From NCBI RefSeq assembly GCF_003473485.1, contig NC_053043.1:12906001-12970000 (forward strand): 64,000 nt of DNA. Direction: 5' to 3'. The position numbers and the translations under genes were made by a program. The notes below the pieces were generated by a model. It was not told where the DNA came from, ran no database searches, and saw only the letters and a list, made by a program, of their open reading frames with translations. Below are positions 1 through 10,639 of this stretch, piece after piece (position 1 is the stretch's first letter; every line of letters starts with the position of its first letter). The DNA is from Medicago truncatula. Lineage: Eukaryota > Streptophyta > Magnoliopsida > Fabales > Fabaceae.

Positions 1-119
1 TATATCTCATAACTGAGACAATTTGGACCCATTATCTTCCTCGAAAAGGCATGCTTCCTCCCCAATATTGAATTTAATTGATATTTGTTTTATATAACTT
101 CTAATTGATAATGTGATTG

Positions 120-450
120 TTTTGATCTATCAATTGTCATCCGAATCCATCAATTTTCCACCCTAATTTAGACACACAAATTTCATATATGAATTATTGG
201 ATTGTTTTTATCTATCAATTGTCATCTAGATCCAAATCCGTCCATTTTTCCACCCTAATTTATATTCGAACATTGTATTCCAGATCATATAACATACAAC
301 TCAAATTTTATTGTTTCAAAATCGATTCTAGATTGTAACAAAAAAAAATAAAACCGATTCTAGATCCAAATCCATCTCTTTTTCCACCCTAATTTAAATT
401 CGAATACCATATTCGACATCGTATAACATGCAACTCAAAAGTTATTGTGC
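120..450. repeat. degenerate short tandem repeat
   Basis: The phrase CCACCCTAATTTA recurs at about 158, 250 and 384. It is preceded each time by a variant of 'atccaaatccatc' and, in two units, followed by 'attcgaa' and 'cataacatacaactcaaa'. This gives three diverged units about 90-135 bp apart. No coding potential is seen. Confidence 0.5.
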
Positions 451-1386
451 CAAAACCAATGAGAGAGAAACAATATAAATATCGAAAAATAGTATATACA
501 TAAGACCCTGATGTTAGATTTTTTATTTTTTTTTATCTTCAAGCTATTTTTTCCAAATTGTATAATATTTTTTCTTAGAACAAGTTGTTAGTTGTGGGAA
601 TCTCATCAGATGGCTATGGAGATCCAAGCGAGAAGATGCAAATTAAAGAGTACTAGTATTAGTATTGCCGTATTGGTATCAGCGGTGCAATGAATTGGTT
701 TATTCCCACAGACACAGATATATATGCACACACATGCAAGTGGTGGATTGTCACCTCTCTGAAGCTTGTTTATGCAAAAATGGCTGGCCTAACAAACGAC
801 AAATGAAAATGGTTTTTTTTAATTGGGTTAAATAAATTATTAGTCCTTCTAAATGTTACCCTTTTAATAGTTTCTGGTCCTTAATTTTAAGTGAGTTCGT
901 ATGATTCCTCCAAGATATATAACAGGGCTCTTTGCGAGAGAAATCCATCTAGAACAAACATGATTGAAAAATCCAAACACCCATGAAACCAATTCTCAAG
1001 CAAAAAAAGTCCAAGTCTACCTCTTGTTCCAAAACCCATTAAGTTTTGCTTGGGAAATTTGTTTATTACATTGCAAATCAAAATTTACTCGTGGATTTTA
1101 CCTCCAAAAATAATCCACTGATGAATGATCATTTGAATCTTTTGCGAAATGAAAGGAAAACATTGTCTAAGTTTTGATATAGCTAATTGAACTTCCATAA
1201 TCATCAGTTTCTAATTACATGCCCTATCTATCCATACTATTGCTTTTCATGCATAACTTGATCGATAATTTGAGGTTCAATTAAAAAAAAAAATCAATAC
1301 CCAATAATAAAGGCATATATAACCTTTGCCTCTTCTCTATGTAGTTTTTGTCATTATAAATTACACTATGCAACTAAAATTGTACT
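451..1386. other. intergenic, AT-rich; old transposon end
   Basis: No gene is supported here. At about 826-890 there is one end of the legume element family that begins 'gggttaaat' and contains 'agtcc...ggtcc' phrases, with no partner end nearby. The open frame at 887-1081 has no recognisable domain and is AT-biased. Confidence 0.4.
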
Positions 1387-1757
1387 ACAAAACTCAAGTC
1401 AATACCATTATCGGAACAACCAAATTGAGTTTTCGCAAATGCAATTAAACCATCTTAATAGAATGGCTAAAATATGATTTTAGTCCCTGCAAATATGCCT
1501 CATTTTGGTTTTAGTCCCTGTAAAAAGAAAATTTTGTTTTTGGTCTCTGCAAAATATTTTGTTTTTGAAAATAGTCCCTGACCCTACTTTTGTGATGATT
1601 TGCATACGTGGCACATTATAACGGAACCAATTTTATATTTTTGGTCCCTGCAAAGATGAGACCGACTTTGGCACACTCTCAAAACTCAAATCAATACCAT
1701 CGAAACATCCAAAGTGAGTTTTCACAAATGCAATTAAACCATCTTACTGCAATAAAA
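1387..1757. repeat. direct repeat of about 75 bp flanking a MULE-MITE fragment
   Basis: The segment at 1387-1462 is repeated in the same orientation at 1677-1757; both contain 'caattaaaccatctta' and 'aatcaataccat'-type text. Between them, 1465-1676 begins GGCTAAAATATGATTTTAG and holds several 'agtccctg' phrases, the signature of a legume Mutator-type MITE family, but the opposite inverted end is missing. It lies just downstream of the C2-domain gene. Confidence 0.6.
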
Positions 1758-1778
1758 ATAGAATTGAGGACGCATCGA

Positions 1779-2366
1779 CTACAATAGCATAATCATAATC
1801 GATAAACTACAAAAGAAAAGAGTGTATAAATTAATCATAATCAGAACCACCACCATAATATGAGTAAGCTTCCACGCGCCATTTGTAAAAACTTCACCGG
1901 GCGCCTTCACTGGTTCCTTCATTGTTTTCGGTGGTGGCGGGCGATCACCGAGTTTGTAGGAGAGGTTCAAGGTCCCTCTGGATTTCTCTGAGTTTATTTT
2001 CCTAACCTGATAACTGAGTTGGTGGCCGGCAGGGTTATCAAAAAGTTCCTTGAGAGGGATATTGACGGTGCCAATGAGCTTATTGGGGAAGTTAAGCTTT
2101 GCACCTAGATGAATTTTGAGAAAAAGACGATCCTGGTTAGCGAGAGATTCCTTGAAGGTGAATTTGAGGGAGCTGTTCCATTCGGGGTTTCTTTTGTTGT
2201 AACCGTCAGCGTCGGTGACTTCAGTTTGTGGGTTGAGTGGGTCGCCTTTGATTGAAACGTAAGCGAATACCTTTAACTTTTGGAAAAAAGGAGTAACATC
2301 TTTGACATCTTTTGCGGATATCATCTTGATTTCCAAGGTTCTGTATTCCATGATCGATTGATCCAT
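1779..2366 (-). CDS. C2-domain protein, SRC2-like (3' end possibly frameshifted)
   Basis: A single-exon frame of 195 residues. I start it at the ATG at 2366 (MDQSIMEYRTLEIKMISAKD), because the upstream in-frame Met at 2459 would place a CT microsatellite and 31 unrelated residues before the domain. Residues 10-110 form a C2 domain: LEIKMISAKDVKDV opens strand 1, AYVSIKGDP follows, then TDADGYNKRNPEWN and LKFTF, then LIGTVNIPLKEL. C2 domains of this plant group bind membranes or lipids, often with Ca2+, and act in stress and cold responses. A proline stretch follows (PPPPK, 143-147). After residue 163 the frame becomes hydrophobic and runs to a stop at 1779. In the neighbouring frame the same DNA encodes a Tyr/Gly tail ending at 1831, which is more typical of SRC2-like proteins. 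This suggests a small indel near 1874-1881, a pseudogene or a sequencing error. Confidence 0.8.
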   Translation of the reverse strand: MDQSIMEYRTLEIKMISAKDVKDVTPFFQKLKVFAYVSIKGDPLNPQTEVTDADGYNKRNPEWNSSLKFTFKESLANQDRLFLKIHLGAKLNFPNKLIGTVNIPLKELFDNPAGHQLSYQVRKINSEKSRGTLNLSYKLGDRPPPPKTMKEPVKAPGEVFTNGAWKLTHIMVVVLIMINLYTLFFCSLSIMIMLL

Positions 2367-2370
2367 CGTC

Positions 2371-2389
2371 AGAGAGAGAGAGAGAGAGA
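2371..2389. repeat. (GA/CT)n microsatellite in the 5' leader of the C2 gene
   Basis: About nine GA units lie immediately upstream of the chosen ATG, so they would be a CT tract in the transcript leader. CT-rich leaders are common in plant genes. Confidence 0.8.
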
Positions 2390-2459
2390 TTGGGGTTATG
2401 TGTTGTTGGTCTAGGATTAGGGTTTTGATGACTGTGTTATGTGGATTGTGATTATACAC

Positions 2460-4289
2460 ACGTATTGTTGGAAGGATTAAATAATGGTCCGTTTGTTTAA
2501 GTTTTTTTTTTTTTTTTTAATAAACATAATCACTTTTTTAACAAAATAATCATTTTTTTAATATTGTATCTGTTTGTTACAAATTTTTTTTAAAAAAAAA
2601 AATCAGAATTTGGAAATAATCTAAAAATAGCTTGAGAAGTTGTTATGAGCATTTTTTTTTTATAATTTTTTTTTTATAGATTAACAAAAAAAAGATATGT
2701 TTAAAACAAACTAAAATTCCAATCATATCCTTGTTTTGCTATATATACACAAAGGCTAGTCTTCCTTTTTTCACAGCTTATTCGTTATTCTTCTCTCTAT
2801 TCTCTAAACAAGTGAGTTCACTCTTTTATTTTTTAATGCAGATCATCTAAGTTGTGAAGGTTAGCAATTTTATTATCTTTATGATTCATTCATAATTGAA
2901 CCTGTATATTTTTTTTTCTTCATGTTTCTCTTTCCATTATCATATATTTTGTGTTGTTTTTGTCTATTTTGGATGTTTTTTCTGTTTGTATATTTCACTG
3001 TTGCTTCTATTTTGCAATGCTGTTGATGTTGGGTTTTGAGGGTAATTGTTTGGGTGCCCTGTCCTGCCATGGCGTGGGGCTTGTATATATATCATAAATT
3101 GGAACCACTATATAGTTATTATTATCAAGGAAAATGCTATTTTTTACGAAAATCAATGGCAAGAAATCGACGAACGTTTTTGTATTGTGCTATTTCACCC
3201 ACTGCTTGTCTCCTACTCTTGTAGTATTATGTCAAATGCTAAACTGATGAATATTTGTTAAATTTTTATAAAAAAATAATATGATACTTTGTATTCGGCA
3301 ATATGAGTGCATGTATACAAGCATATTAAATTATGAACAAATGCTAGTGATAAATTTATCATTCTTGTGTTTCTTGTGCAAAATATATGTGGAGTAATAA
3401 TTTGGTAAATCAATAATTGTATGACATGCTTAACTATTTATAATTTGTTTACATATATAGCATTGTTTGATCCCTATTGTTAGATCACTTTAGTTAGGTA
3501 TTGATTCAGGTTAAATTATTAACAAATGCTATTATCAATATGTAGTAGCTAAATATCATATATATAGTATCATAGGATATGGAAGAACAATCCATCTTTT
3601 TCAACTAATCATCTTACTCGTGTTTTAACGGCGTAAATGTATTTTTAATTAACATACTTGTTTTCATACATAAAAAAACGACGAATAAAACGACTATGCC
3701 TTTATAGACGACAAAATCACGTTTAATACAAACAAAATATTAGATCTACGTTGAAACTACTGATTTTAATAAAAAAAATATACATTCTTAAAAAAACAAA
3801 AAAGAGGCCCTCTAAAATGATGAGGATGAATAAACTAGGGTTACAAGAAAGAGACGGAAGGATATTCAACAATTAGATGAAAAAATAAACCTAGTTACCA
3901 CTTCACATCACATAATATAATATGATGATAATCAACTTTATTAACTGCATTCACAATTTATAAAAATAAAAAATAAAAAATTGCATTTACAATTGCCTAG
4001 CTAAAAAAAAAAAAACTATTCAATACAAGAAGCTCGCAGCTTTTGACTGGCCATATTAAAGCATAACTAATGTATAAATTATGGACAATGATCAACATAA
4101 GAAAAAAAATCATGACAGCCATAAAAGACATATATATCAATACTATATATACACAAAATAAGACAAATCCAAAATTTTGGGTTTGTCTTCTTTTTTTTTT
4201 TGGAAAGGATTTTGGATTTGTCTTATTTTTTTGTTGTTGTTTTTTAACACAAAAAAAAAAAGACAATACCACAATTAGTACTAAAAAAT
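2460..4289. other. intergenic, AT-rich, no gene seen
   Basis: This 1.8 kb lies between the C2 gene and the PMEI gene. It holds long A and T runs and short frames without domains. A 'ttcttctctctattctctaaacaag' leader-like stretch near 2790-2815 is not followed by a convincing coding frame on the plus strand. Confidence 0.4.
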
Positions 4290-4877
4290 TTATGGTAAAA
4301 TTTGGTGAGTTGATTGAGGAAATTGGGTAGCAATGGAGACTGTAATTGCACACATATTTTTCACATATTGATTACTATCCCCAAGTTGCGAAAGAACAGC
4401 TGAACTAGTGGTGCCATTGCATTTCTTCCCACAAGTATCAGCCAAATTTCCAGCAGTGGTTGCACTTTGTTTGACACCATTATAATCACTTTTGTCTACA
4501 CATTTCTGAGCTTGTGGCACAAGTTCTTTTGATATCTTGGTGTATGAAGCAATGCAATTATCCAAAGCAGCTTTCAGTTGTATGTCCTTGGTTTGCGCTT
4601 GAACAGTTTGAAGTTGATGTAATATGACCGGTGCTCTTGTCGCGACAACCTTGAGTGTTACACGAACAAATCCAGAGATGTCAGTATTTGATGCAATATA
4701 CTTTACTGCATATAAATTTGATTTTAATGTTATAACGCAAAGATGGTAATGAGGTGTTTTTCGACATATAGCTTTAATTAAGTCTAGCTTTGGTGGTTGA
4801 TGGCATTGGATTAGTGGTATGAAGAAAATGGATGAAATGGTTAAGAGAATGATAATTGATAAACTTGAAATCTTCAT
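4290..4877 (-). CDS. plant invertase / pectin methylesterase inhibitor (PMEI) domain protein
   Basis: An intronless 195-residue protein. Residues 1 to about 25 form a signal peptide with a strongly hydrophobic core (LSIIILLTISSIFFIPLI), so the product should enter the secretory pathway and act in the cell wall or vacuole. The rest fits the four-helix-bundle inhibitor fold: a first Cys pair C38/C47 in the typical ICRKTPHYHLC hairpin, C108 in LDNCIASY (family motif LxxCxxxY) and C149 in ADTCGKKC. Extra Cys occur at 126 and 153. Family members inhibit acid invertases or pectin methylesterases by 1:1 binding. The sequence alone does not say which target applies; the LDNCIASYTKISKELVPQAQ region looks somewhat more like invertase inhibitors. 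The length is normal. The gene is alone on its strand here, with a TATA-like sequence about 90 bp upstream. Confidence 0.9.
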   Translation of the reverse strand: MKISSLSIIILLTISSIFFIPLIQCHQPPKLDLIKAICRKTPHYHLCVITLKSNLYAVKYIASNTDISGFVRVTLKVVATRAPVILHQLQTVQAQTKDIQLKAALDNCIASYTKISKELVPQAQKCVDKSDYNGVKQSATTAGNLADTCGKKCNGTTSSAVLSQLGDSNQYVKNMCAITVSIATQFPQSTHQILP

Positions 4878-4962
4878 TTTGTTTTAATTTTAACAATAAG
4901 AGTGATTATGCTTCTCTTAATTGATTGAAGAACACAAATGATAAGAGGATAGTAGGGATGGA

Positions 4963-4972
4963 TTATATAAAG
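4963..4972 (-). promoter_or_regulatory. TATA box of the PMEI gene
   Basis: On the minus strand the sequence reads CTTTATATAATCC, about 90 bp before the ATG at 4877. That is a normal plant TATA-to-ATG distance. Confidence 0.5.
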
Positions 4973-5225
4973 ACTTTGTTAGGGCAATGAAATAAATTAA
5001 TGGTTTGAATTTGTACCATTTTAGGATATATATTTTGACGCTTTGCATTTTGGTCGCTCGTCCCCTCAAGAGATGTGGTCTAAGATGAGTCAATGCTACT
5101 TTTTTTGGGCAATTCTAATTTTCAACTCCCTCTTGTGACAATTATAATTTATAAGAGTACTATTAGAGTTTTTTTTTTTTTTTTTGTCACAATATAAATA
5201 TATGAAAAAATACACGTGTCTTTAG

Positions 5226-5423
5226 CAGGGTCGGTCCAAGGATAAAACCACTAAAGCTCTCGTTTTAAGCCTACGAACAAAATAATTTTTCTTTAAATTT
5301 TAAAAAGGCGTCATATTTAGATAAAAAAAAGGGTCTCATTTTGCTCAAAAAGAAAAAGGGGGCTCATGTATCAAAATTTGTTTTAGGCATCACTTACTTT
5401 TGAATATTATTGGACCGGCCTTA
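5226..5423. mobile_element. short hAT-like MITE with 8-11 bp target duplication
   Basis: The ends are CAGGGTCGGTCC and its near-inverse GGACCGGCCTTA. The direct repeat GTCTTTAG (5218-5225 and 5424-5431) borders the element and fits a hAT-type 8 bp target duplication. Both copies are followed by CAG, so the match extends to 11 bp. The element is about 200 bp and non-coding. Confidence 0.7.
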
Positions 5424-5499
5424 GTCTTTAGCAGAAAAAATGCGCATGTGATGCTTAATAAAAATTATGATGCACAATAAAGAATATTTATACATGTTT

Positions 5500-5625
5500 C
5501 GGTGAGCCTAGTTTGTAGGGACATTGCATAATATATAGAGGGGTCGGAGTTCGAACATCAAACACTCCACTTATTCACATTTGAAAGGTGAATTTCTAGT
5601 CACTAAGCTTCAACTTCTTGACAAA
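5500..5625 (+). mobile_element. tRNA-derived SINE copy (degenerate)
   Basis: It reads 'gagcctagtttgtagg' (A-box-like) followed by 'cggagttcgaacatc' (B-box-like), then 'ccacttattcacatttgaaaggtg' and 'tttctagtcactaagct'. The same body is seen on the minus strand at 12610-13040, so this is another copy of that SINE family. Confidence 0.6.
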
Positions 5626-5759
5626 AATAAAGTATATTTAAACCTTAGAAAAAACCCTATTATATATTTTTTTTACAGAAGTACTATCATTGTTTCTCTG
5701 ACTTATCACAAATCTTTGATGGGCTTGACCTCTCACGTTTCAATGGTGGTTGAAGGTGC

Positions 5760-6360
5760 TTGAGCCAAAGTTATGGGTCAGTTTGCAGGTTTGGGTCTGA
5801 TGGTGTTTTATGTTGGTTTTGAATGGTGTTTTGTGTTGCAGCGGTGCTGTTTTGGGTATGTTGTGTGTGACTTTTTGTGTGGATGTGTTGTGTATTGGTT
5901 GATGTGTACTGGCTTTCAACCGCCTCACATGTGTTCGTTTCTCGACGTCGTCGTTTGTGGTTTGTGCTGGATGTTCAGATACGTGTGGGTTTGGTCCATG
6001 CTCGGTTAACGTCAGGCTGAGCGTGTCCTCTCAGATGTCAAATTTGGGTGTGGGTCTATTGCAAATTGTTTCAATAGATCAATATTTATATTCAGCAACT
6101 CTTTTAAACCTTGAATCTTTCCATAATTTGATGTGCTTTTTTTGTTTATAACAGATAGAGTAAATTTAATTTTGAAATTTAATATAAATAAAAAAAAAGT
6201 TTTAATAGATATGCATAAACAATCATCGTCTCATGCTTTTGTATTTTTTTCTTTTAATAGTATAAGCCTAACTTACTTAATAGGTTTTTTAAAAATGTGG
6301 GTTGATATTTTTTTTTTTGAAGAAGCCTAAGGTTGATCTTTTTAATAAACAAGTCAGATC
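5760..6360. repeat. interspersed repeat segments shared with 24.8-25.1 kb and 26.94-27.04 kb
   Basis: The text 'gttaacgtcaggctgagcg...ctcagatgtcaaattt' at 6004-6043 recurs inverted near 26990-27035. The text from 'ttaaaccttgaatctttcc' through 'gaagaagcctaa' (about 6108-6330) recurs inverted at 24823-25055. The segment has a G/T-rich open frame (5773-6009) that I do not believe is coding. It ends in a 'cctattctcatccctag' phrase common to a legume repeat family. Confidence 0.6.
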
Positions 6361-6839
6361 AAAACACAGATCAGGTTGTAGGTCTTTGTAGACCGTTCTG
6401 ACCTATTCTCATCCCTAGTCGTAGGGAAGCTTCTTATGAAAGTTTAAGAGTTCTTACCTTTTATTTAGTTATTTTTTTAATAATAAGTGAGTTTTAAGTT
6501 TCTATCATGTTTTTAGAAATAATATATTGAGTAAAAAAAAAATACAGATATGCATTTGATTTTTTTGAAAGAAAAAATGCATTTGATTTTATTTGGAATT
6601 TATTATAAGTCATTATTTTTCCCTTGTTAAAAAAAAAATCATTATTTTTTCCTAAAAGAAAGCCATTATTTTTAATAAGCAAAAGGTAATCGTTTAATTT
6701 CCGCTAGTTTTTTTCACAATGTGACTTTTAGAGAGAGGGTTCAATCAAGACTCTCTCACAAGTGAAATCCAAAAAATAAACACCACTATTAGATATAATT
6801 TTTAGTTCTGATTTATTAAAAATATTAACAAGCCTTTGT

Positions 6840-7000
6840 ATAACACATAAATTATGGTTCAAGTGGTTCGGTTCGGTTCAAACGGTTCGTTTCGGTTTAA
6901 GATGGTTTGATTATAGTTCAAGAGCTGTTAATAAATTAACGGTTCGGTTCGTGAACCATTATAATAATTCGGTTATTTTTGGTTCGATTCGGTTCGATTT
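6840..7000. mobile_element. GGTTCGGTTCGG-type repeat insertion
   Basis: Dense 'ggttcggttcgg' and 'ggttcgattcggttcg' phrases lie between duplication anchors. No equivalent lies in the right arm (between about 29480 and 29540), so this looks like a later insertion. It resembles the ends of the larger hAT-like MITEs at 7629 and 50605. Confidence 0.5.
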
Positions 7001-7628
7001 CACTGTATGTGTTTGACGGTATCCAAAAACAACCAAATCTTGCTCCAACGAGACCTTTGAATCCTCAATATATTTCACTCTCATATTCATATAGGCTTTT
7101 AATTCTAGTGAAAATAATTCTCTGATTATGAGATAGATAGGATTTTTCATTTCATTTATTACTTACAGATAATAGACCATCTTCTACTTAAGAAAATCAA
7201 CTAGATTGTCTAAATATCACCTTCTAGTTTCTTATATTTGTCACCATTGTTATGATTCAATCTAGCTAATATTCTATACGTTTGAGTAAAAAAACAATTA
7301 TTTCTACGTTGATGAATGTACTGAATATTTTAGAAATATTATTGAATAATCAATCCAAGTACAAAGGGGTTTAATTATATCACAAGGAAATAAACCCATT
7401 CAAAATAACTAACTATCAATAATCTTCTACCTAATTAACCGACTTGAATAAATGACTGCTCATCTAATTAAGTTTGACTTAGTCAAACTAAAACTAAGTA
7501 TTATTCAACATAAAGTATATATATAGGTCAATTGCTCTCTTTATTTTGACGAGAATTAGATAAATGAGTTTAAACTAAGAATATTGCTTTGTCTTCTCTC
7601 TCATTTCATTTCTCTCCATGTTGAATGT

Positions 7629-8124
7629 AGGGGTGTTTGCGGTGCAGTTTTGTTCGGTTTTGAGATTAAAAATCATATGAATCGTAAGATAAAAATGCAT
7701 GCGGTTTGGTTTGGTTGAATTTTAAAATACAATCCGAACCGAACCAAACCAAATCAATGCGGTTTGGGTTTGATCGATTGGTGCAGTTTTTTCAAGACAA
7801 TAACATTTTTTATTTTCACTAATGTTTAAAATGAAAAGCAAAGAAGAATCTGAACAAGAGAAAATATATGTCATTTTATAACAGTTTCCATTGAATATAT
7901 ATAAGTATTGGTCTACGTGAGATATGTTTAATTAACATTTTTCTTATGTTGCGGTGTGGTTTGGTTTGGATCGGTTGGTAAAATGAAAACCGCAAACCAA
8001 ACCAAACCAAATCATGCAATGGAAACTGTTATATCCGAACCAAATGCAGTTTTTTGTGGTTTCAATTTGGATTGATTCGATTTGCGGTTTTTCTATTGGC
8101 TTGGTTCGGTTTTGAATATCCCTG
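7629..8124. mobile_element. hAT-like MITE (about 500 bp)
   Basis: It begins AGGGGTGTTTGCGGTGCAG and ends in the near-inverse ATATCCCTG. The direct repeat GTTGAATGT (7620-7628 and 8125-8133) flanks it. Subterminal 'ggtttggtttgg' and 'aaccaaaccaaacc' blocks face each other. A relative of very similar layout lies at 50605-51152. It has no coding capacity. Confidence 0.75.
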
Positions 8125-8262
8125 GTTGAATGTCGCATTAGTAATTTAATTCTCTTAGTGGAAAAAAAATCTCTGATTATGAGATAGATATGATTTTTCA
8201 CTTCATTTATTGATAATAGACCATCTTCTATTTAAGAAAAGATTTTTTCTTGATTACCTTTG

Positions 8263-8408
8263 AAGAATGGTGGGTAATTTATCCACCAACCAATGAAAAT
8301 GAGTAATTTGTTGGTGGAGTCAAGATAGTTCTTGGATACCAATTAAAAATGTGTTTATGTGGCTAATGTGTATTGGTTGGGGTAAATTACTCACCATCAT
8401 AGGTACCC
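8263..8408. mobile_element. small MITE
   Basis: The left end GGTGGGTAATTTATCCACC is inverted at the right end (GGTAAATTACTCACC in + orientation). The sister tandem copy at about 7190 ('cttaagaaaatcaactagattg') has neither end and so represents the empty site. Confidence 0.65.
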
Positions 8409-9679
8409 TAATTGTCACAGAAAGAAAATCAACTAGATTGTAGTGACACGTATCATTTCGTTGTATTTATCCCAATAGTGACAGAATTAGGTGCATTCAA
8501 ATATAGGCAATCGGTCCCTCCATGTCCGAAGATTGTCTAAATATCACCTTATAGTTTCTTATATTTGTCACCATTTTTATGATTCAATCTATCTAATATT
8601 TATACGTTTGAGTAAAAAAAAAAAAAACAATATTTCTACGTTGATGAATGTATTGAATATTTTAGAAATATTATTGATTAATCAATCTACGTACAAAGGG
8701 GTTTATGTATGTCACAAGGTAATAAACCCATTCAAAATAACAATCAGTAATCTTCAAAGTAACCAACAGATTTGAATAAAAGACTGTATTTAATTAACTT
8801 TACCTTAGTCAAACTAAAACTAAGTACTATTATTCTACATAATGTATATATGGGTCAATTACTCATGAATTCCAATAGTAGATTCTAATAATCAACTAAA
8901 GTGTAAAATTAGTTTTGGTAGTTGACCAGAAAATATTGGGACTTAATTTTTCTGTGATGAGCTCATAAAGCTCCATCCTGATAGAATGGAGAAGGCTTCT
9001 AAGTACTGTATTAACAAACTTTATTTTTTGACAGTATCATTTAAAGAAAACCAACTTGAAAATATTTTTCTTAAAGATAAAATGTACCTAAAAATTAAGC
9101 AAATAAAATGTCCCTTTAAAGAAATATTGAACAAACAACTATTTTAGTTCATGAATGTAGACAATTTTTATCATTATAACTCTTAGAAGTATCAAAATCG
9201 CAAACGCGTTCATACTAATTTTTTATTAGGTGATTGTATGAATCAAATTGATCAACGTAAAACACATTTTAAGACTAAATTGATTATCATGTTCCATGAC
9301 AAAAACTACACATAAAAGATATACTTATAAATGCATTTATAATTTCGATTTCGATACTTTCATATACTACGATCGCAACAACTCACACATTCGAGCATGC
9401 TTGATTTCACTTGTTTACATCTTTCAAAACAAAAAACAGAGTGTTGATTTTATTTTCAACAATACATTCATTCAGTTCAGCATGTCAAACAAAATAAGTG
9501 CAATACTCAACAAGACTAATATCAAACACTATATGATTCTATTTCTACCTCTATAGGTGAAATTAACACTATAATCTCTAAAATGAGTTAAGAACATAAG
9601 AATGATTAATCGATCTTAACAGTAGACATTAACACTATAATCTTGAATCTTGATTGAAATTTACAATGTAAAATCAATC

Positions 9680-10360
9680 TTAACGGTACCTCCAAGCTTG
9701 AACGCGAATTCCGATACTAAAAGCACAATAAGCATCAATGGACGCATAAGCAATTTGATCTTCATAAAGATTCTCTGCATTCCAATTGCTCCTTCCAACT
9801 TGTACACTCTGATCCACTTCGAAATCAAGCCAATTCCTCACAATTACATTTATCGATTCACGTGAAAGATTTTCACCATTGAACCTGTAATGCCTCAGAT
9901 CCTGAGGATCTTTCCACATTTGCAAGCGATGATCAAATCTCTCCAGCCTTCTACGATCAGCAGCGTTCCAGAATCCAACGAAGGTGTTCTTAGGATGACG
10001 GAGAAAGTTGCAGAGACTAACCGGAATCATATCGGCGAGAGAGAGGTGGAAGATAAGACAGCTGCCACTGATGCATAACTGTAGCGTGTCGGCGGGAGGA
10101 TCAAGGTTGCCGGGAGTCCATTGAACGCCAAGGCCGACAATGAGATTACGGTTACAGAGATTACGGTTGCGGCGAAGGTATTGAAGGTGGCGGAGGGATT
10201 GAAAATGATGATTGAGCATACTTTGGAGCCAGTTTGTTACGACGGAAGCTGTGGCGGTAACGGTGACTTCGAAGTTGATTTGGCTTTCATGAATGTAGAC
10301 ATGGTAAGTGCGAAGGTTTTCATATCTGCCACGACCTAGATCGGTGACGGTGTAAGCCAT
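9680..10360 (-). CDS. 3'-5' exonuclease-like protein (RNase D/DnaQ fold), left copy
   Basis: A one-exon gene of 226 residues related to plant Werner-exonuclease-like proteins of the DEDDy superfamily, which remove nucleotides from 3' ends in repair or RNA processing. Residues 73-81 (LIVGLGVQW) occupy exonuclease motif I, where active members have DxE; here these positions are G78 and Q80. Motif II (VGFWNAADRRRL) keeps D135, and motif III (YASIDAY) keeps D209 and Y211. Two metal-binding acids are therefore absent, and I expect little or no nuclease activity, perhaps with nucleic-acid or protein binding retained. It differs from the right copy (27432-28076) by 12 extra residues near 52-72, from in-frame short duplications. 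The ATG context, promoter and flanks match the right copy. Confidence 0.85.
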   Translation of the reverse strand: MAYTVTDLGRGRYENLRTYHVYIHESQINFEVTVTATASVVTNWLQSMLNHHFQSLRHLQYLRRNRNLCNRNLIVGLGVQWTPGNLDPPADTLQLCISGSCLIFHLSLADMIPVSLCNFLRHPKNTFVGFWNAADRRRLERFDHRLQMWKDPQDLRHYRFNGENLSRESINVIVRNWLDFEVDQSVQVGRSNWNAENLYEDQIAYASIDAYCAFSIGIRVQAWRYR

Positions 10361-10388
10361 GAGAATGACGGTGTAAAGATTTCTTTTC

Positions 10389-10490
10389 TTTGGCGCGTTC
10401 GTTCTTTTCTATCACTGTAATCAGAATGAAAGAAACGGTTAGCGCAATTTGGAATTTCCCGCGCCAGGATTCATTTATAAAACGGTTACA
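10389..10490 (-). promoter_or_regulatory. promoter of the left exonuclease-like gene: E2F-type site, AACGG cores, TATA
   Basis: On the plus strand: TTTCCCGC (E2F consensus) at 10455-10462, AACGGTT at 10434-10440 and 10481-10487 (core of Myb/MSA cell-cycle elements), and a TATA-like TTTATAAA around 10474-10481, all 70-125 bp before the ATG. A second E2F-like TTTGGCGC lies at 10389-10396. The E2F site, both AACGG cores and the TATA are conserved in the right copy. Confidence 0.6.
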
Positions 10491-10639
10491 ACAACCAATT
10501 TCTTCGTTTCAGAGTTTCCACAGTTTTTTTATTTAATTTATATTAAAATGTAAAATAAAGTCGCATTTACTTTTAATATTGGGGTTTAATTGTCTATGAT
10601 TTTTCATTTTTTTTTTTTTGGCAATTGGCTATGTTTCTA

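Larger units (their letters stand above)
7110..8870. repeat. partial tandem duplication inside the left arm
   Basis: About 7110-7560 and 8160-8870 are two direct copies. Both contain 'ctctgattatgagatagat', 'gatggaccatcttct'-type text, 'ctagattgt', 'acgttgatgaatgta', 'cacaagg...aataaacccatt' and 'cttagtcaaactaaaac'. The second copy carries a MITE (8263-8408) that the first lacks. Confidence 0.75.

Noticed and set aside
5773-6009. 78-codon G/T-rich open frame
   Set aside because: Extreme Cys/Trp/Val bias, no domain, and it lies in a segment repeated elsewhere in the window.
10121-10339. 72-codon plus-strand frame inside the left exonuclease-like gene
   Set aside because: Antisense to a well-supported coding frame; the same shadow appears opposite the right copy.
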